DNA of 64,000 nt from Sphingomonas faeni (GTDB taxonomy: Bacteria; Pseudomonadota; Alphaproteobacteria; Sphingomonadales; Sphingomonadaceae), in contig NZ_QAYE01000002.1 of the NCBI RefSeq assembly GCF_003053745.1, positions 367,516-431,515 on the forward strand, in the 5' to 3' direction. Below are positions 35,926 to 44,030 of this stretch, in pieces. The translations under genes were made by a program, and so were the position numbers. The stretch's first letter is position 1. Every line of letters begins with the position of its first letter. The notes beneath the pieces were generated by a model, which was not told the origin of the DNA, searched no databases, and saw nothing but the letters and a program-made list of their open reading frames with translations.

Positions 35926-37123
35926 GGCTGACACTCCCTGGCTGACGATCATCGGTATAGGCGAAGACGGTTTGAATGGCCTGTCCGCGTCGGCGAAGGC
36001 CGCATTGGCGCAAGCCGAGCTCGTGACCGGCGCCACCCGCCACCTAGCGTTGCTCCCGGACCTTAAGAGCGCGGTCGAACCCTGGCCAGTCCCGTTCGGC
36101 GATGGTGTCACTCGGCTGCTCGCGCACCGTGGCAAGCGCGTCACGATGCTCGTCTCCGGCGATCCGTTCTGGTTCGGCGCCGGTACGTCGATCACACGCC
36201 ACCTCGATCCCGGCGAATGGGTAGCGCACCCCGCGCCCTCGACATTCGGTCTCGCCGCCTCGCGCCTTGGCTGGCCTATCGAGGAGACCAGTTGCCTGGG
36301 TCTCCACGCTGCACCTTTTGCCCGCCTCCGCCAGCACATCGTGCCGGATCGTCGCGCGATCGTGCTGGTCCGTGACGGCGCAGCGGTTGCCGGATTGGCA
36401 GGGTATCTCTCCGACCTCGGCTTCGGAAAATCGCGCCTGCACATCCTCGAAGCACTCGGCGGCCCCCGTGAGCGTGTTCGCGACATTGCAGCAGCCGACC
36501 TCGGGGATGAAGACATCGTACATCCCGTTGCGGTCGGGATCGTCTTCGCGGGGCAGGGCAAGGTTGTGCCTCGCACATCCGGCCTGCCGGACACATGGTT
36601 CGATCATGACGGCCAGCTTACCAAACGCCCGGTTCGCGCGCTGACGCTGTCCGCGCTCGCACCGAAGCCCGGCGAGACGCTGTGGGACATTGGCGCGGGG
36701 TCTGGCTCGATCGGCATCGAATGGTTGCTCGCTCATCCATCGACGCATGCCACCGCCTTCGAAGCCGACCCCATCCGCGCCAGCCGAGCCGAGAGCAACG
36801 CCGCAGCCTTGGGCGTTGATCGACTTCGTGTGATCCGGGGCCGTGCACCGGAGGCACTCGAAGGTCACGCCGCTCCAGATGCGGTCTTCGTCGGCGGTGG
36901 GATCTCCGAAGCCGTGCTCGAAACATTATGGGCGAGGCTGCCAGCTGGCGCACGCCTGGTCGCCAACGCAGTGACGCTTGAATCCGAGGCGTTATTGGCG
37001 CGGTGGCACGGACTGAAGGGCGGCACGCTGCTGCGCCTCGATCTGTCGGAAGCCTCCCCGCTCGGCACACGACGCGGCTGGCGCGCGAGCTATCCGGTCG
37101 TCCAATGGAGCGTCACGCTGTGA
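35924..37123 (+). CDS. cobL: Precorrin-6Y C5,15-methyltransferase (decarboxylating) CobL
   Basis: 399 residues from ATG 35924 (MADTPWLTIIGIGEDGLNG), eight bases after AGGA; an upstream in-frame ATG at 35915 has no such site. The N-terminal half is a tetrapyrrole methylase (GIGEDGLNG, LVSGDPFWFGAGTSI, PAPSTFGLAASRLGWP). The C-terminal half is a Rossmann methyltransferase (LWDIGAGSGSIGIEWLLAHP, then AFEADPIRA). This is the usual CobE-CobT-type fusion of CbiE and CbiT activities. It methylates C5 and C15 and removes the acetate carboxyl on ring C. Confidence 0.94.
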   Translation: MADTPWLTIIGIGEDGLNGLSASAKAALAQAELVTGATRHLALLPDLKSAVEPWPVPFGDGVTRLLAHRGKRVTMLVSGDPFWFGAGTSITRHLDPGEWVAHPAPSTFGLAASRLGWPIEETSCLGLHAAPFARLRQHIVPDRRAIVLVRDGAAVAGLAGYLSDLGFGKSRLHILEALGGPRERVRDIAAADLGDEDIVHPVAVGIVFAGQGKVVPRTSGLPDTWFDHDGQLTKRPVRALTLSALAPKPGETLWDIGAGSGSIGIEWLLAHPSTHATAFEADPIRASRAESNAAALGVDRLRVIRGRAPEALEGHAAPDAVFVGGGISEAVLETLWARLPAGARLVANAVTLESEALLARWHGLKGGTLLRLDLSEASPLGTRRGWRASYPVVQWSVTL

Positions 37124-37482
37124 TCGTCGCTGGCTTCGGGTTCCGCGCGGAGGCTACGTTGGCATCGCTTCAAGATGCGCTCGCCAGCGCGCGGCAGGGC
37201 CAGCCGCAGATCACGCGGCTTGCCACCCCCCGCGACAAGGCTCCGCTGGTCGAACGGCTTGCCGAAGCGCTGGATCTGCTCCTGATCGCTATCGACCCAG
37301 ATGCGCTACGCGCTGCACAAACGGCCACGAAGTCGGCTTTTAGCCTGAAGATACGCCAGACTGGCAGCGTCGCCGAAGCTTGCGCACTCGCTGCGGCAGG
37401 ACCCGGCGCGCGGTTGCTGACACCGCGCCACATTTCCCAGGATCGCATGGCGATGTGCGCCATCGCAGAAGGAGCCGCATGA
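37120..37482 (+). CDS. cobE: CobE / CbiG C-terminal-domain protein
   Basis: 120 residues from GTG 37120, which overlaps the cobL stop (GTGA) and follows GGAG. ATG 37105 in the same frame is possible but has no ribosome binding site. Family features: [38 protein letters not shown] and the [17 protein letters not shown] segment of the CbiG C-terminal (GAF-like) domain. In the aerobic pathway CobE is required but its exact role is unsettled. Coupled by overlaps to cobL and cobM. Confidence 0.85.
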   Translation: MIVAGFGFRAEATLASLQDALASARQGQPQITRLATPRDKAPLVERLAEALDLLLIAIDPDALRAAQTATKSAFSLKIRQTGSVAEACALAAAGPGARLLTPRHISQDRMAMCAIAEGAA

Positions 37483-38264
37483 CCGTCCACTTCATCGGCG
37501 CAGGCCCAGGCGCGCCCGACCTCCTTACGCTCCGCGGGCGCGACCGGATCGCCGGATCGCCCGTATGTCTCTATGCGGGCTCGCTGATTCCTGCGGCGAT
37601 GCTCGATCATTGTCCGCCCGGCGCCCGCATCGTCAATACCGCGCCCTTGTCGCTCGACGAGATCATCGCCGAGATCCAGACCGCGCACGACGCAGGCCAG
37701 GACGTCGCCCGGCTCCACTCCGGCGACCTGTCGATCTGGTCGGCGATGGGCGAGCAACTCCGCCGCCTCCGCGCGCTCAACATCACGTTCACGATCACCC
37801 CCGGCGTACCAGCCTTCGCCGCCGCCGCCGCCGCGCTGGAGGTCGAACTGACGCTGCCCGAACTTGCGCAGTCGGTAGTGCTGACTCGAACGCCCGGGCG
37901 CGCTAGCACGATGCCGCCGGCCGAGACCTTGGCAGCCTTCGCCGCAACCGGTGCGACGCTCGCGATCCATCTCTCGGTCCACAACCTCGCACAGGTGATC
38001 GCGGACCTAACGCCGTCCTACGGCTCGGAATGCCCCGTCGCGATCGTCTGGCGCGCGAGTTGGCCCGACCAGCAGATCGCACGCGCCACGCTCGCGACGA
38101 TCGCCGACGCCGTGGCGGGCAAACCCGACCGCACCGCCCTGATCCTCGTCGGCCAAGCCCTCGCCGCGCAGGATTTCGCCGAAAGCAGCCTCTACGCGCA
38201 AGGCTATGACCGCCGCTTCCGCTCCCAATCGGCGGACTCGAAGTTCGCAGGGCGCGAGGCATGA
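37479..38264 (+). CDS. cobM: Precorrin-4 C11-methyltransferase CobM
   Basis: 261 residues from ATG 37479 ([20 protein letters not shown]), overlapping cobE by four bases. Tetrapyrrole methylase marks: [40 protein letters not shown] and [16 protein letters not shown]. It methylates precorrin-4 at C11 to give precorrin-5. The C-terminal tail ([16 protein letters not shown]) extends up to the ATGA overlap with cobB. Confidence 0.94.
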   Translation: MTVHFIGAGPGAPDLLTLRGRDRIAGSPVCLYAGSLIPAAMLDHCPPGARIVNTAPLSLDEIIAEIQTAHDAGQDVARLHSGDLSIWSAMGEQLRRLRALNITFTITPGVPAFAAAAAALEVELTLPELAQSVVLTRTPGRASTMPPAETLAAFAATGATLAIHLSVHNLAQVIADLTPSYGSECPVAIVWRASWPDQQIARATLATIADAVAGKPDRTALILVGQALAAQDFAESSLYAQGYDRRFRSQSADSKFAGREA

Positions 38265-39568
38265 CCCCCGGCCTGCTGATCGCCGCGCCCGCGTCGGGCA
38301 CCGGCAAGACCACCGTCATGCTCGGCCTCCTCCGTGCGCTCCGCGACGACGGCCTCGCGGTCCAGCCGTTCAAGAGCGGCCCCGACTATATAGACCCCGC
38401 CTTCCACCGCGCCGCCAGCGGCCGCGCTTCCTTCAACCTCGACAGCTGGTCGATGCCCTCGACGATGCTCGACACCCTCGCCACCAAGGCCGACGACGCG
38501 GACTTCGCGCTGGCGGAGGGCTCGATGGGCCTGTTCGATGGCGTCGCGAAGCCGGGCGCGACCGGCAACGGTGCCAGCGCCGACATTGCCCGCCGGATGG
38601 GCTGGCCTGTCGTCCTCGTGATCGACGTCTCGGGTCAGGCACAGTCTGCCGCCGCCACCGCACTCGGCTTCAGCCGCTACGACCCTAGCGTGCACATCGC
38701 CGGCGTTATCTTGAACCGTGTCGCCAGCCCCCGCCACGAACGCCTCGCGCGCAACGGCATGGACGCGGTCGGCATTCGCGTGTTCGGTGCGCTCCTGCGG
38801 CGCGGCGACTTGAAGCTGCCCGAACGCCATCTCGGGCTGGTGCAGGCAGTCGAACATCCCGATCTCGACGCGCGGATCGCCGAATATGCGAGCTTTCTCC
38901 GCGCGCATGTCGACATTCCCGCGCTCCGCGGCGCCGCGACCGCCAGCACTGGGCCGACAAGCGTGCCAAGCTGGATACGCCCCCCGGCTCAGCGCATCGC
39001 CCTCGCTCATGACGCAGCCTTCTCGTTCACCTACGCGCACGTCCTCGAAGGCTGGCGGCGCGCCGGGGCCGAAATCCTGCCCTTCTCCCCGCTCGCCGAC
39101 GAGTCCCCCGCCGCGGATGCCGATCTGGTCTGGCTCCCCGGCGGCTATCCCGAACTCCACGCGGGCAAGCTCGCCGACGCACGCCGGTTCCACGCAAGCC
39201 TGACCGAGTTCGCCAAGACCCGCCCGGTTCACGGCGAGTGCGGCGGCTACATGGCGCTGGGCGAGGCTCTGATCGACGCGGACGGCATTCGCCACCGGAT
39301 GGCAGGCCTGCTCGGTCTCGTCACCAGCTACGCCCAGCGGAAGATGCACCTCGGCTATCGTCGCGCGACGTTGCTCTCGCCGATGGGAGGCGTCGCGGCC
39401 GGCGCAGCGCTCACTGGCCACGAATTCCACTACTCCACGATTCTCGATCAGCCCGACGCTCCGCTCGCGCACGTCACCGACGCCGAGGGCAACGCCGTCC
39501 CCGAAACCGGCTCGTATCGCGGCAACGTCTCGGGTAGTTTCTTCCACATGATCGCCGCCACTCCATGA
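38261..39568 (+). CDS. cobB: Hydrogenobyrinic acid a,c-diamide synthase CobB
   Basis: 435 residues from ATG 38261. The N-terminal ATP-binding domain has [19 protein letters not shown] (residues 8-26) and [19 protein letters not shown], and the C-terminal class-I glutamine amidotransferase domain has [13 protein letters not shown] with the catalytic Cys. It amidates the a and c side chains using glutamine and ATP. In this aerobic order the substrate is hydrogenobyrinic acid and the product is the substrate of CobNST. ATGA overlaps with cobM and cobA. Confidence 0.94.
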   Translation: MTPGLLIAAPASGTGKTTVMLGLLRALRDDGLAVQPFKSGPDYIDPAFHRAASGRASFNLDSWSMPSTMLDTLATKADDADFALAEGSMGLFDGVAKPGATGNGASADIARRMGWPVVLVIDVSGQAQSAAATALGFSRYDPSVHIAGVILNRVASPRHERLARNGMDAVGIRVFGALLRRGDLKLPERHLGLVQAVEHPDLDARIAEYASFLRAHVDIPALRGAATASTGPTSVPSWIRPPAQRIALAHDAAFSFTYAHVLEGWRRAGAEILPFSPLADESPAADADLVWLPGGYPELHAGKLADARRFHASLTEFAKTRPVHGECGGYMALGEALIDADGIRHRMAGLLGLVTSYAQRKMHLGYRRATLLSPMGGVAAGAALTGHEFHYSTILDQPDAPLAHVTDAEGNAVPETGSYRGNVSGSFFHMIAATP

Positions 39569-40296
39569 CCGGCTTCGTCTCGTTCGTTGGCTCCGGGCCC
39601 GGTGACCCCGAATTGATGACGCTGAAGGCGGTGTCGCGATTGCAGGCGGCCGACGCAGTGCTGTTCGACGATTTGTCGTCGGCGGTGCTAGGTCACGCTC
39701 GCCCCGGCGCCGATCTCGTCGCGGTCGGCAAGCGCGCCGGTCGCCCCTCGCCAACTCAGGCGCATGTCTCGCAATTGTTGGTCGAATACGCCCAGACCGG
39801 CATCCGCGTCGTCCGCCTCAAGTCCGGCGACGCAGGCATGTTCGGCCGCCTCGAGGAGGAGATCGTCGCGCTCAGGGCAGCAGGCATAGCCTTCGAGATC
39901 ATCCCCGGCATCAGCGCGGCGAGCGCCGCCGCCGCTGCCGCGCAGATCCCGCTCACGCGCCGGCTCAACGCGCGTCGCGTCCAGTTCGTTACCGGCCACG
40001 ACGTCACCGGCGACCTGCCCGAACAGCGCAACATGGCCGCACTCGCCGATCCCGAAGCGACCACCGTCGTGTTCATGCCCAAGCGCACCTTCCCCGCGCT
40101 CGCGAAGTCACTGATCGAGCACGGGCTTTCCCCAAACACCCCTGCGCTGATCGCCGAGAATGTCGGCCACCCCGACCAGTCCCTGACCCGCTCGACGATC
40201 GCAGACCTCGCCGCGCATTTAGAGGCGGGCTTCTCCGGCAAACCCGCGCTGATCCTTTACGGGCCGCTGATGGACCCAGAAACCGACAGCAAATGA
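39565..40296 (+). CDS. cobA: Uroporphyrinogen-III C-methyltransferase CobA
   Basis: 243 residues from ATG 39565 ([20 protein letters not shown]). SUMT motifs: VGSGPGDPELMTLKA, DAVLFDDLSS, RLKSGDAGMFGRLEEE, IIPGISAASAAAAAAQIPLT and FVTGHDVTG. It adds methyl groups at C2 and C7 of uroporphyrinogen III, forming precorrin-2, the branch point to siroheme and B12. There is no CysG-type N-terminal domain. Overlaps cobB and cobF by four bases each. Confidence 0.92.
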   Translation: MTGFVSFVGSGPGDPELMTLKAVSRLQAADAVLFDDLSSAVLGHARPGADLVAVGKRAGRPSPTQAHVSQLLVEYAQTGIRVVRLKSGDAGMFGRLEEEIVALRAAGIAFEIIPGISAASAAAAAAQIPLTRRLNARRVQFVTGHDVTGDLPEQRNMAALADPEATTVVFMPKRTFPALAKSLIEHGLSPNTPALIAENVGHPDQSLTRSTIADLAAHLEAGFSGKPALILYGPLMDPETDSK

Positions 40297-41069
40297 TCGA
40301 CCTCCACCTGATCGGCATCGGCACCGGCAACCCCGATCACCTCACGCGTGCTGCGATCGCGGCGATGAACGCCGCCGACCTCATCCTCCTGCCACGCAAG
40401 GGCGACGCGAAGTCGGACCTGATCGACCTGCGCCGCACCATCTGCGCAGACGTGCTGACCGGCGCCACCCGCGTCGTCGAATTCGACCTGCCAGAGCGCG
40501 ACGCGGCTGCGCCGTACCTAAGCGCGGTCGAGCAATGGCATGATGCGATCGCGGTCGCCTGGCGGGACGAAATCGCGCGCCATTTGCCGAACGGCGGCGG
40601 CTTGGCGTTGCTCGTTTGGGGTGATCCATCGCTGTACGACAGCACGCTCAGGATCGCCGATCGGCTACGCGCGGACGGTCTGGCGATGACCGTGACGGTC
40701 GAACCCGGCATCACCAGTCTGCAGGCGCTGACGGCCGCTCATGCCCTACCGTTGAATACGGTCGGTGCACCTGTGCTCATCACGACGGGGCGGCGGTTGA
40801 GGGCAGGGGGGTGGCCCACGGGCGTCGATACGATCGCGGTCATGCTCGACGGCGATTGCGCGTTCCAGACACTCGATCCGCGCGGCATCGGTATCTGGTG
40901 GGGTGCCTATCTCGGCATGGAGCAGCAGACGTTGATCGCCGGTCCCTTGGACGACGTGGCCGGTGAGATAGTCCAGGCTCGAGCCAGTCTTCGCATGCGC
41001 CATGGCTGGATCATGGACATCTATCTTTTGCGTCGTCCCGGCTTGGTCGATCGGCTGGGGTTACCCTGA
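40293..41069 (+). CDS. cobF: Precorrin-6A synthase (deacetylating) CobF
   Basis: 258 residues from ATG 40293 (MIDLHLIGIGTGNPDHLTRA). CobF-type methylase: GIGTGNPDHLT, DLILLPRKGDAKSDLIDLRR (a CobF hallmark), LLVWGDPSLYDSTL and VEPGITSLQALTAAHALPL. It methylates C1 and removes the C20 acetyl group, giving precorrin-6A. CobF is limited to the aerobic pathway and, with CobG, identifies it. It is the last gene of the operon. Confidence 0.93.
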   Translation: MIDLHLIGIGTGNPDHLTRAAIAAMNAADLILLPRKGDAKSDLIDLRRTICADVLTGATRVVEFDLPERDAAAPYLSAVEQWHDAIAVAWRDEIARHLPNGGGLALLVWGDPSLYDSTLRIADRLRADGLAMTVTVEPGITSLQALTAAHALPLNTVGAPVLITTGRRLRAGGWPTGVDTIAVMLDGDCAFQTLDPRGIGIWWGAYLGMEQQTLIAGPLDDVAGEIVQARASLRMRHGWIMDIYLLRRPGLVDRLGLP

Positions 41070-41152
41070 ACCTCCGATTGCTAGCGCGTTCAGGGAGTAT
41101 CCGGGGTGTGCGGCGTAAGCGCCCCGCAGCGAAACCAGTCCGGAGTCCGACC

Positions 41153-41275
41153 ATGGAAAAGATCATCATCATCGCCGTCGCGGCGATATGGGGTGCATCG
41201 ATGCTGTTCGGCGTGACGCTGCTTGTCGGCAGTCGCTACTCGACCTGTATCCGCCGGTTCGTGACGGGAGACTGA
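41153..41275 (+). CDS. Small single-pass membrane protein, hypothetical
   Basis: 40 residues (MEKIIIIAVAAIWGASMLFG...) from ATG 41153, with CGGAG eight bases before it. One transmembrane helix covers about residues 4-27; a short basic tail follows. It ends 16 bases before a strong terminator hairpin, which supports a real short transcript. No family is recognised. Confidence 0.5.
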   Translation: MEKIIIIAVAAIWGASMLFGVTLLVGSRYSTCIRRFVTGD

Positions 41276-41290
41276 GTACGCTTGAAAGAA

Positions 41291-41322
41291 GCGATCGGCG
41301 CGTTCGAGACGGCGCCGATCGC
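41291..41322. terminator. Bidirectional terminator between convergent small genes
   Basis: Perfect 11-bp arms GCGATCGGCGC and GCGCCGATCGC with a 10-base loop. On the minus strand it is followed by TTCTTTC. It separates the small membrane protein gene from the DUF1488-like gene. Confidence 0.75.
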
Positions 41323-41336
41323 CGCTAAAGTGCTGA

Positions 41337-41606
41337 TTATTCGAGGTCGTCTTCGTCGACGATGATCGTCGATGCATTCGGCTTGCGCTCGATGGCCGCG
41401 AGGCACGCGTCGACGATGTCGTCGTTGAAGCGGTTGAACAACTCGATGCCGTCGTCCTCGGGTTCGTCGCCGCTCAGTTCCTTCAAAACCGCGTACTTGA
41501 CCGCGAACTCATATTCGTCGCCGTCGAACTCGCCGGAAAATTCGATCTGCTTCTGGATGTCGTTGTCGACGACGCTCGCCTGATCGATTTCGAGGGTATT
41601 TGCCAT
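41337..41606 (-). CDS. DUF1488-like small acidic protein
   Basis: 89 residues from ATG 41606 (MANTLEIDQASVVDNDIQKQ), seven bases after CAGGAG; the extra upstream frame is rejected. It is acidic, with EFDGDEYEFAVKYAVLKEL, then LFNRFNDDIVDACLAAIERK and an acidic tail (IIVDEDDLE). The layout (beta strands, then a C-terminal helix ending in ...A..K) resembles DUF1488, a small family of unknown function. The match is by eye and moderate. Monocistronic by appearance. Confidence 0.6.
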   Translation of the reverse strand: MANTLEIDQASVVDNDIQKQIEFSGEFDGDEYEFAVKYAVLKELSGDEPEDDGIELFNRFNDDIVDACLAAIERKPNASTIIVDEDDLE

Positions 41607-41750
41607 GTCGGAACTCCTGGGGTTTGACCGCCTACTGCCTGCGAGCGGGCGGCAGTGCAAGCGCTCAACCGGGTGGTTTGCTAACCGATTGTAACAAGGG
41701 CTTAGGCAGGGCAAGGATAGGGGCATCACTCCTGCCATTGTGAGTCGTCA

Positions 41751-43886
41751 ATGTCGCGTTCCAGCCTGCTTCGTTCCGCCGCCATCCTGTGCTGCATCGC
41801 CAGCGCCGCCGCTGCGCAAACCTCCGTCAAACCGTCGCGCGTCAATCCGCTGACCGTCCCCAGCACGCTGCCGTTCCAGGCGCCGCGCTTCGACCAGATC
41901 AAGGACACCGATTACCAGCCCGCGCTCGAACAGGGCATGGCGGAACAGATCGCCGAGATGAAGGCGATCGCGAACAATCCCGCGGCACCGACCTTCGCGA
42001 ACACGATCGAGGCGATGGAGCGCTCAGGCCGCACGCTCGACCGCGCGAGCCAGGCGTTTTTCGGCGTGTCGCAGGCGAACACCAACGATGCGCTCGACGC
42101 GGTACGGTCTGCCGAGGCGCCCAAGCTCGCGCAGCATAGCGATGCGATCTATCTCGATCCGAAGCTCTTCGCGCGCGTCCAGGCGCTCTACGCAAAGAAG
42201 GACTCGCTAGGTCTCGATGCCGAGCAGAAGCAGGTCCTCGAGATCTATCACAGTGACTTCCTCCACGCCGGCGCGCAGCTGAACGACGCCGACAAGGTCA
42301 AGCTGCGCCTGCTCAACACGCAGATCTCGACCGCGACGACCGATTTCCAGCAGAAGCTGCTCGCCGGCACCAAGGCTGGCGCGCTGGTAGTCGACGACAA
42401 GGCCAAGCTCGCGGGCCTCAGCGACGCTGAGATCGCAGCCGCTGCCGAGGGCGCGAAGGAGCGCGGCATGCCCGGCAAGTACGTGTTGTCGCTCCAGAAC
42501 ACGACGCAGCAACCGGCGCTCGCCTCGCTCTCCGATCGCGCGACCCGCGCGGCGCTGTTCGAGAAGAGCTGGAACCGGTCGCAGCGTGGCGACGCCAACG
42601 ATACGCGCGCGCTGATCCGGACGATCGCGCAGTTGCGCGCGCAGAAGGCGCAGCTGCTCGGTTATCCGAACTACGCCGCCTATTCGTTGTACGACCAGAT
42701 GGCGAAGACCCCGGCGGCGGCGAAGGGCTTCATGACGCAGCTCGTCCCCGCGACCGCAGGCGAGCAGCGTCGCGAGGCGGCCGAGTTGCAGAAGACCATA
42801 AACGCGACCGGCGCCGCGTTCCCGCTCGCACCGTCCGACTGGGATTTCTATTCGGACAAGGTGCGCAAGGCCAAGTACGACCTCGACCAGAACGAGCTGA
42901 AGCCGTATTTCGAGATCAGCCGCGTACTGACCGACGGCGTGTTCTTCGCCGCGAACCAGCTCTACGGCGTCACCTTCAAGGAACGCCGCGATATCCCGAC
43001 CTACCAGCCGGACATCCGCGTCTTCACGGTGTTCGACAAGGACGGCTCCGAGCTGGGCCTGATGTATTTCGATTACTGGAAGCGTGACAACAAGGCGGGC
43101 GGCGCCTGGATGTCGAACTTCGTCGGCCAGTCGAAGCTGCTCAAGACCAAGCCGGTCGTGTATAACGTCGGCAACTTCACCAAGCCCGCGCCGGGCCAGC
43201 CCGCGCTGATCACGTTCGACGACGTCACGACGATGTTCCACGAATTCGGCCATGCGCTGCACGGTCTGTTCGCGAACCAGACCTATCCGCTGGTGTCGGG
43301 CACCAACACCGCGCGTGACTGGGTCGAGTTCCCGTCGCAGTTCAACGAGCATTGGGCGCTCGATCCCAAGATTTTCGCGAACTATGCCAAGGATTACCGC
43401 ACCGGTGCGGTGATGCCGCAGGCGCTCGTCACCAAGATCAAGAACGCGGCGAAGTTCAACCAGGGGTATGAGCTTGGCGAGCTGGTGGCGGCGGCGACGC
43501 TCGACCAGGACTGGCATTCGCTGCCGGCGTCGGCAGGACCGCAGGACGTCGACGCGTTCGAAACAAAGGCGCTGAACTCGATGGGGCTGGACACGAAGGA
43601 CGTGCCGCCGCGGTACCGCACCAGCTATTTCGCGCACATCTGGGCGGGCGGTTATGCGGCCGGCTACTACGCGTATCTGTGGACGCAGATGCTGGATAAC
43701 GACGCGTATGCGTGGTTCATGGCGCATGGTGGGCTGACGCGCGCGAACGGCCAGCGCTTCCGCGACATGATCCTGTCGAAGGGCCATACCGAGGACTATG
43801 GTCCGATGTTCAAGGCGTTCTACGGCAAGAACCCGGATATCGGCCCGATGCTCGAAGACCGCGGCCTGACGGCGACCGCGAAGTGA
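41751..43886 (+). CDS. M3 family metallopeptidase, peptidyl-dipeptidase Dcp-like, exported
   Basis: 711 residues. A signal peptide (MSRSSLLRSAAILCCIASAAAA) precedes the mature start QTS. The zinc motif is HEFGHALH, with His497, Glu498 and His501, and the third ligand is Glu526 in WVEFPSQFNEHW. Length fits Dcp. It releases dipeptides from peptide C-termini in the periplasm. A TonB receptor gene follows 144 bases downstream, past a hairpin. Confidence 0.93.
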   Translation: MSRSSLLRSAAILCCIASAAAAQTSVKPSRVNPLTVPSTLPFQAPRFDQIKDTDYQPALEQGMAEQIAEMKAIANNPAAPTFANTIEAMERSGRTLDRASQAFFGVSQANTNDALDAVRSAEAPKLAQHSDAIYLDPKLFARVQALYAKKDSLGLDAEQKQVLEIYHSDFLHAGAQLNDADKVKLRLLNTQISTATTDFQQKLLAGTKAGALVVDDKAKLAGLSDAEIAAAAEGAKERGMPGKYVLSLQNTTQQPALASLSDRATRAALFEKSWNRSQRGDANDTRALIRTIAQLRAQKAQLLGYPNYAAYSLYDQMAKTPAAAKGFMTQLVPATAGEQRREAAELQKTINATGAAFPLAPSDWDFYSDKVRKAKYDLDQNELKPYFEISRVLTDGVFFAANQLYGVTFKERRDIPTYQPDIRVFTVFDKDGSELGLMYFDYWKRDNKAGGAWMSNFVGQSKLLKTKPVVYNVGNFTKPAPGQPALITFDDVTTMFHEFGHALHGLFANQTYPLVSGTNTARDWVEFPSQFNEHWALDPKIFANYAKDYRTGAVMPQALVTKIKNAAKFNQGYELGELVAAATLDQDWHSLPASAGPQDVDAFETKALNSMGLDTKDVPPRYRTSYFAHIWAGGYAAGYYAYLWTQMLDNDAYAWFMAHGGLTRANGQRFRDMILSKGHTEDYGPMFKAFYGKNPDIGPMLEDRGLTATAK

Positions 43887-43896
43887 TGCGGCGGCC

Positions 43897-43923
43897 GTGC
43901 AGCGGCCTTTTGGACCGCTGCAC
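43897..43923 (+). terminator. Hairpin after the dcp-like gene
   Basis: GTGCAGCGG and CCGCTGCAC, 9 perfect pairs, start 11 bases after the stop codon. There is no T-run after the 3' arm, so termination is likely but not certain. Confidence 0.55.
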
Positions 43924-44030
43924 CGCACCATATTAAATCTGTAGCGTAACGGTCATCCGACTGTCTCGTCGTGCCAATAGGCGCAGCCCCGGGAGTGACG
44001 ATCGATCGATCTCGCTAGGGGTTTTCAAGA

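Noticed and set aside
35926..36594. Longer version of cobK with 223 extra N-terminal residues
   Set aside because: The extra part mirrors cobL; the family N-terminus (LVLGGTTEA) begins right after ATG 35925.
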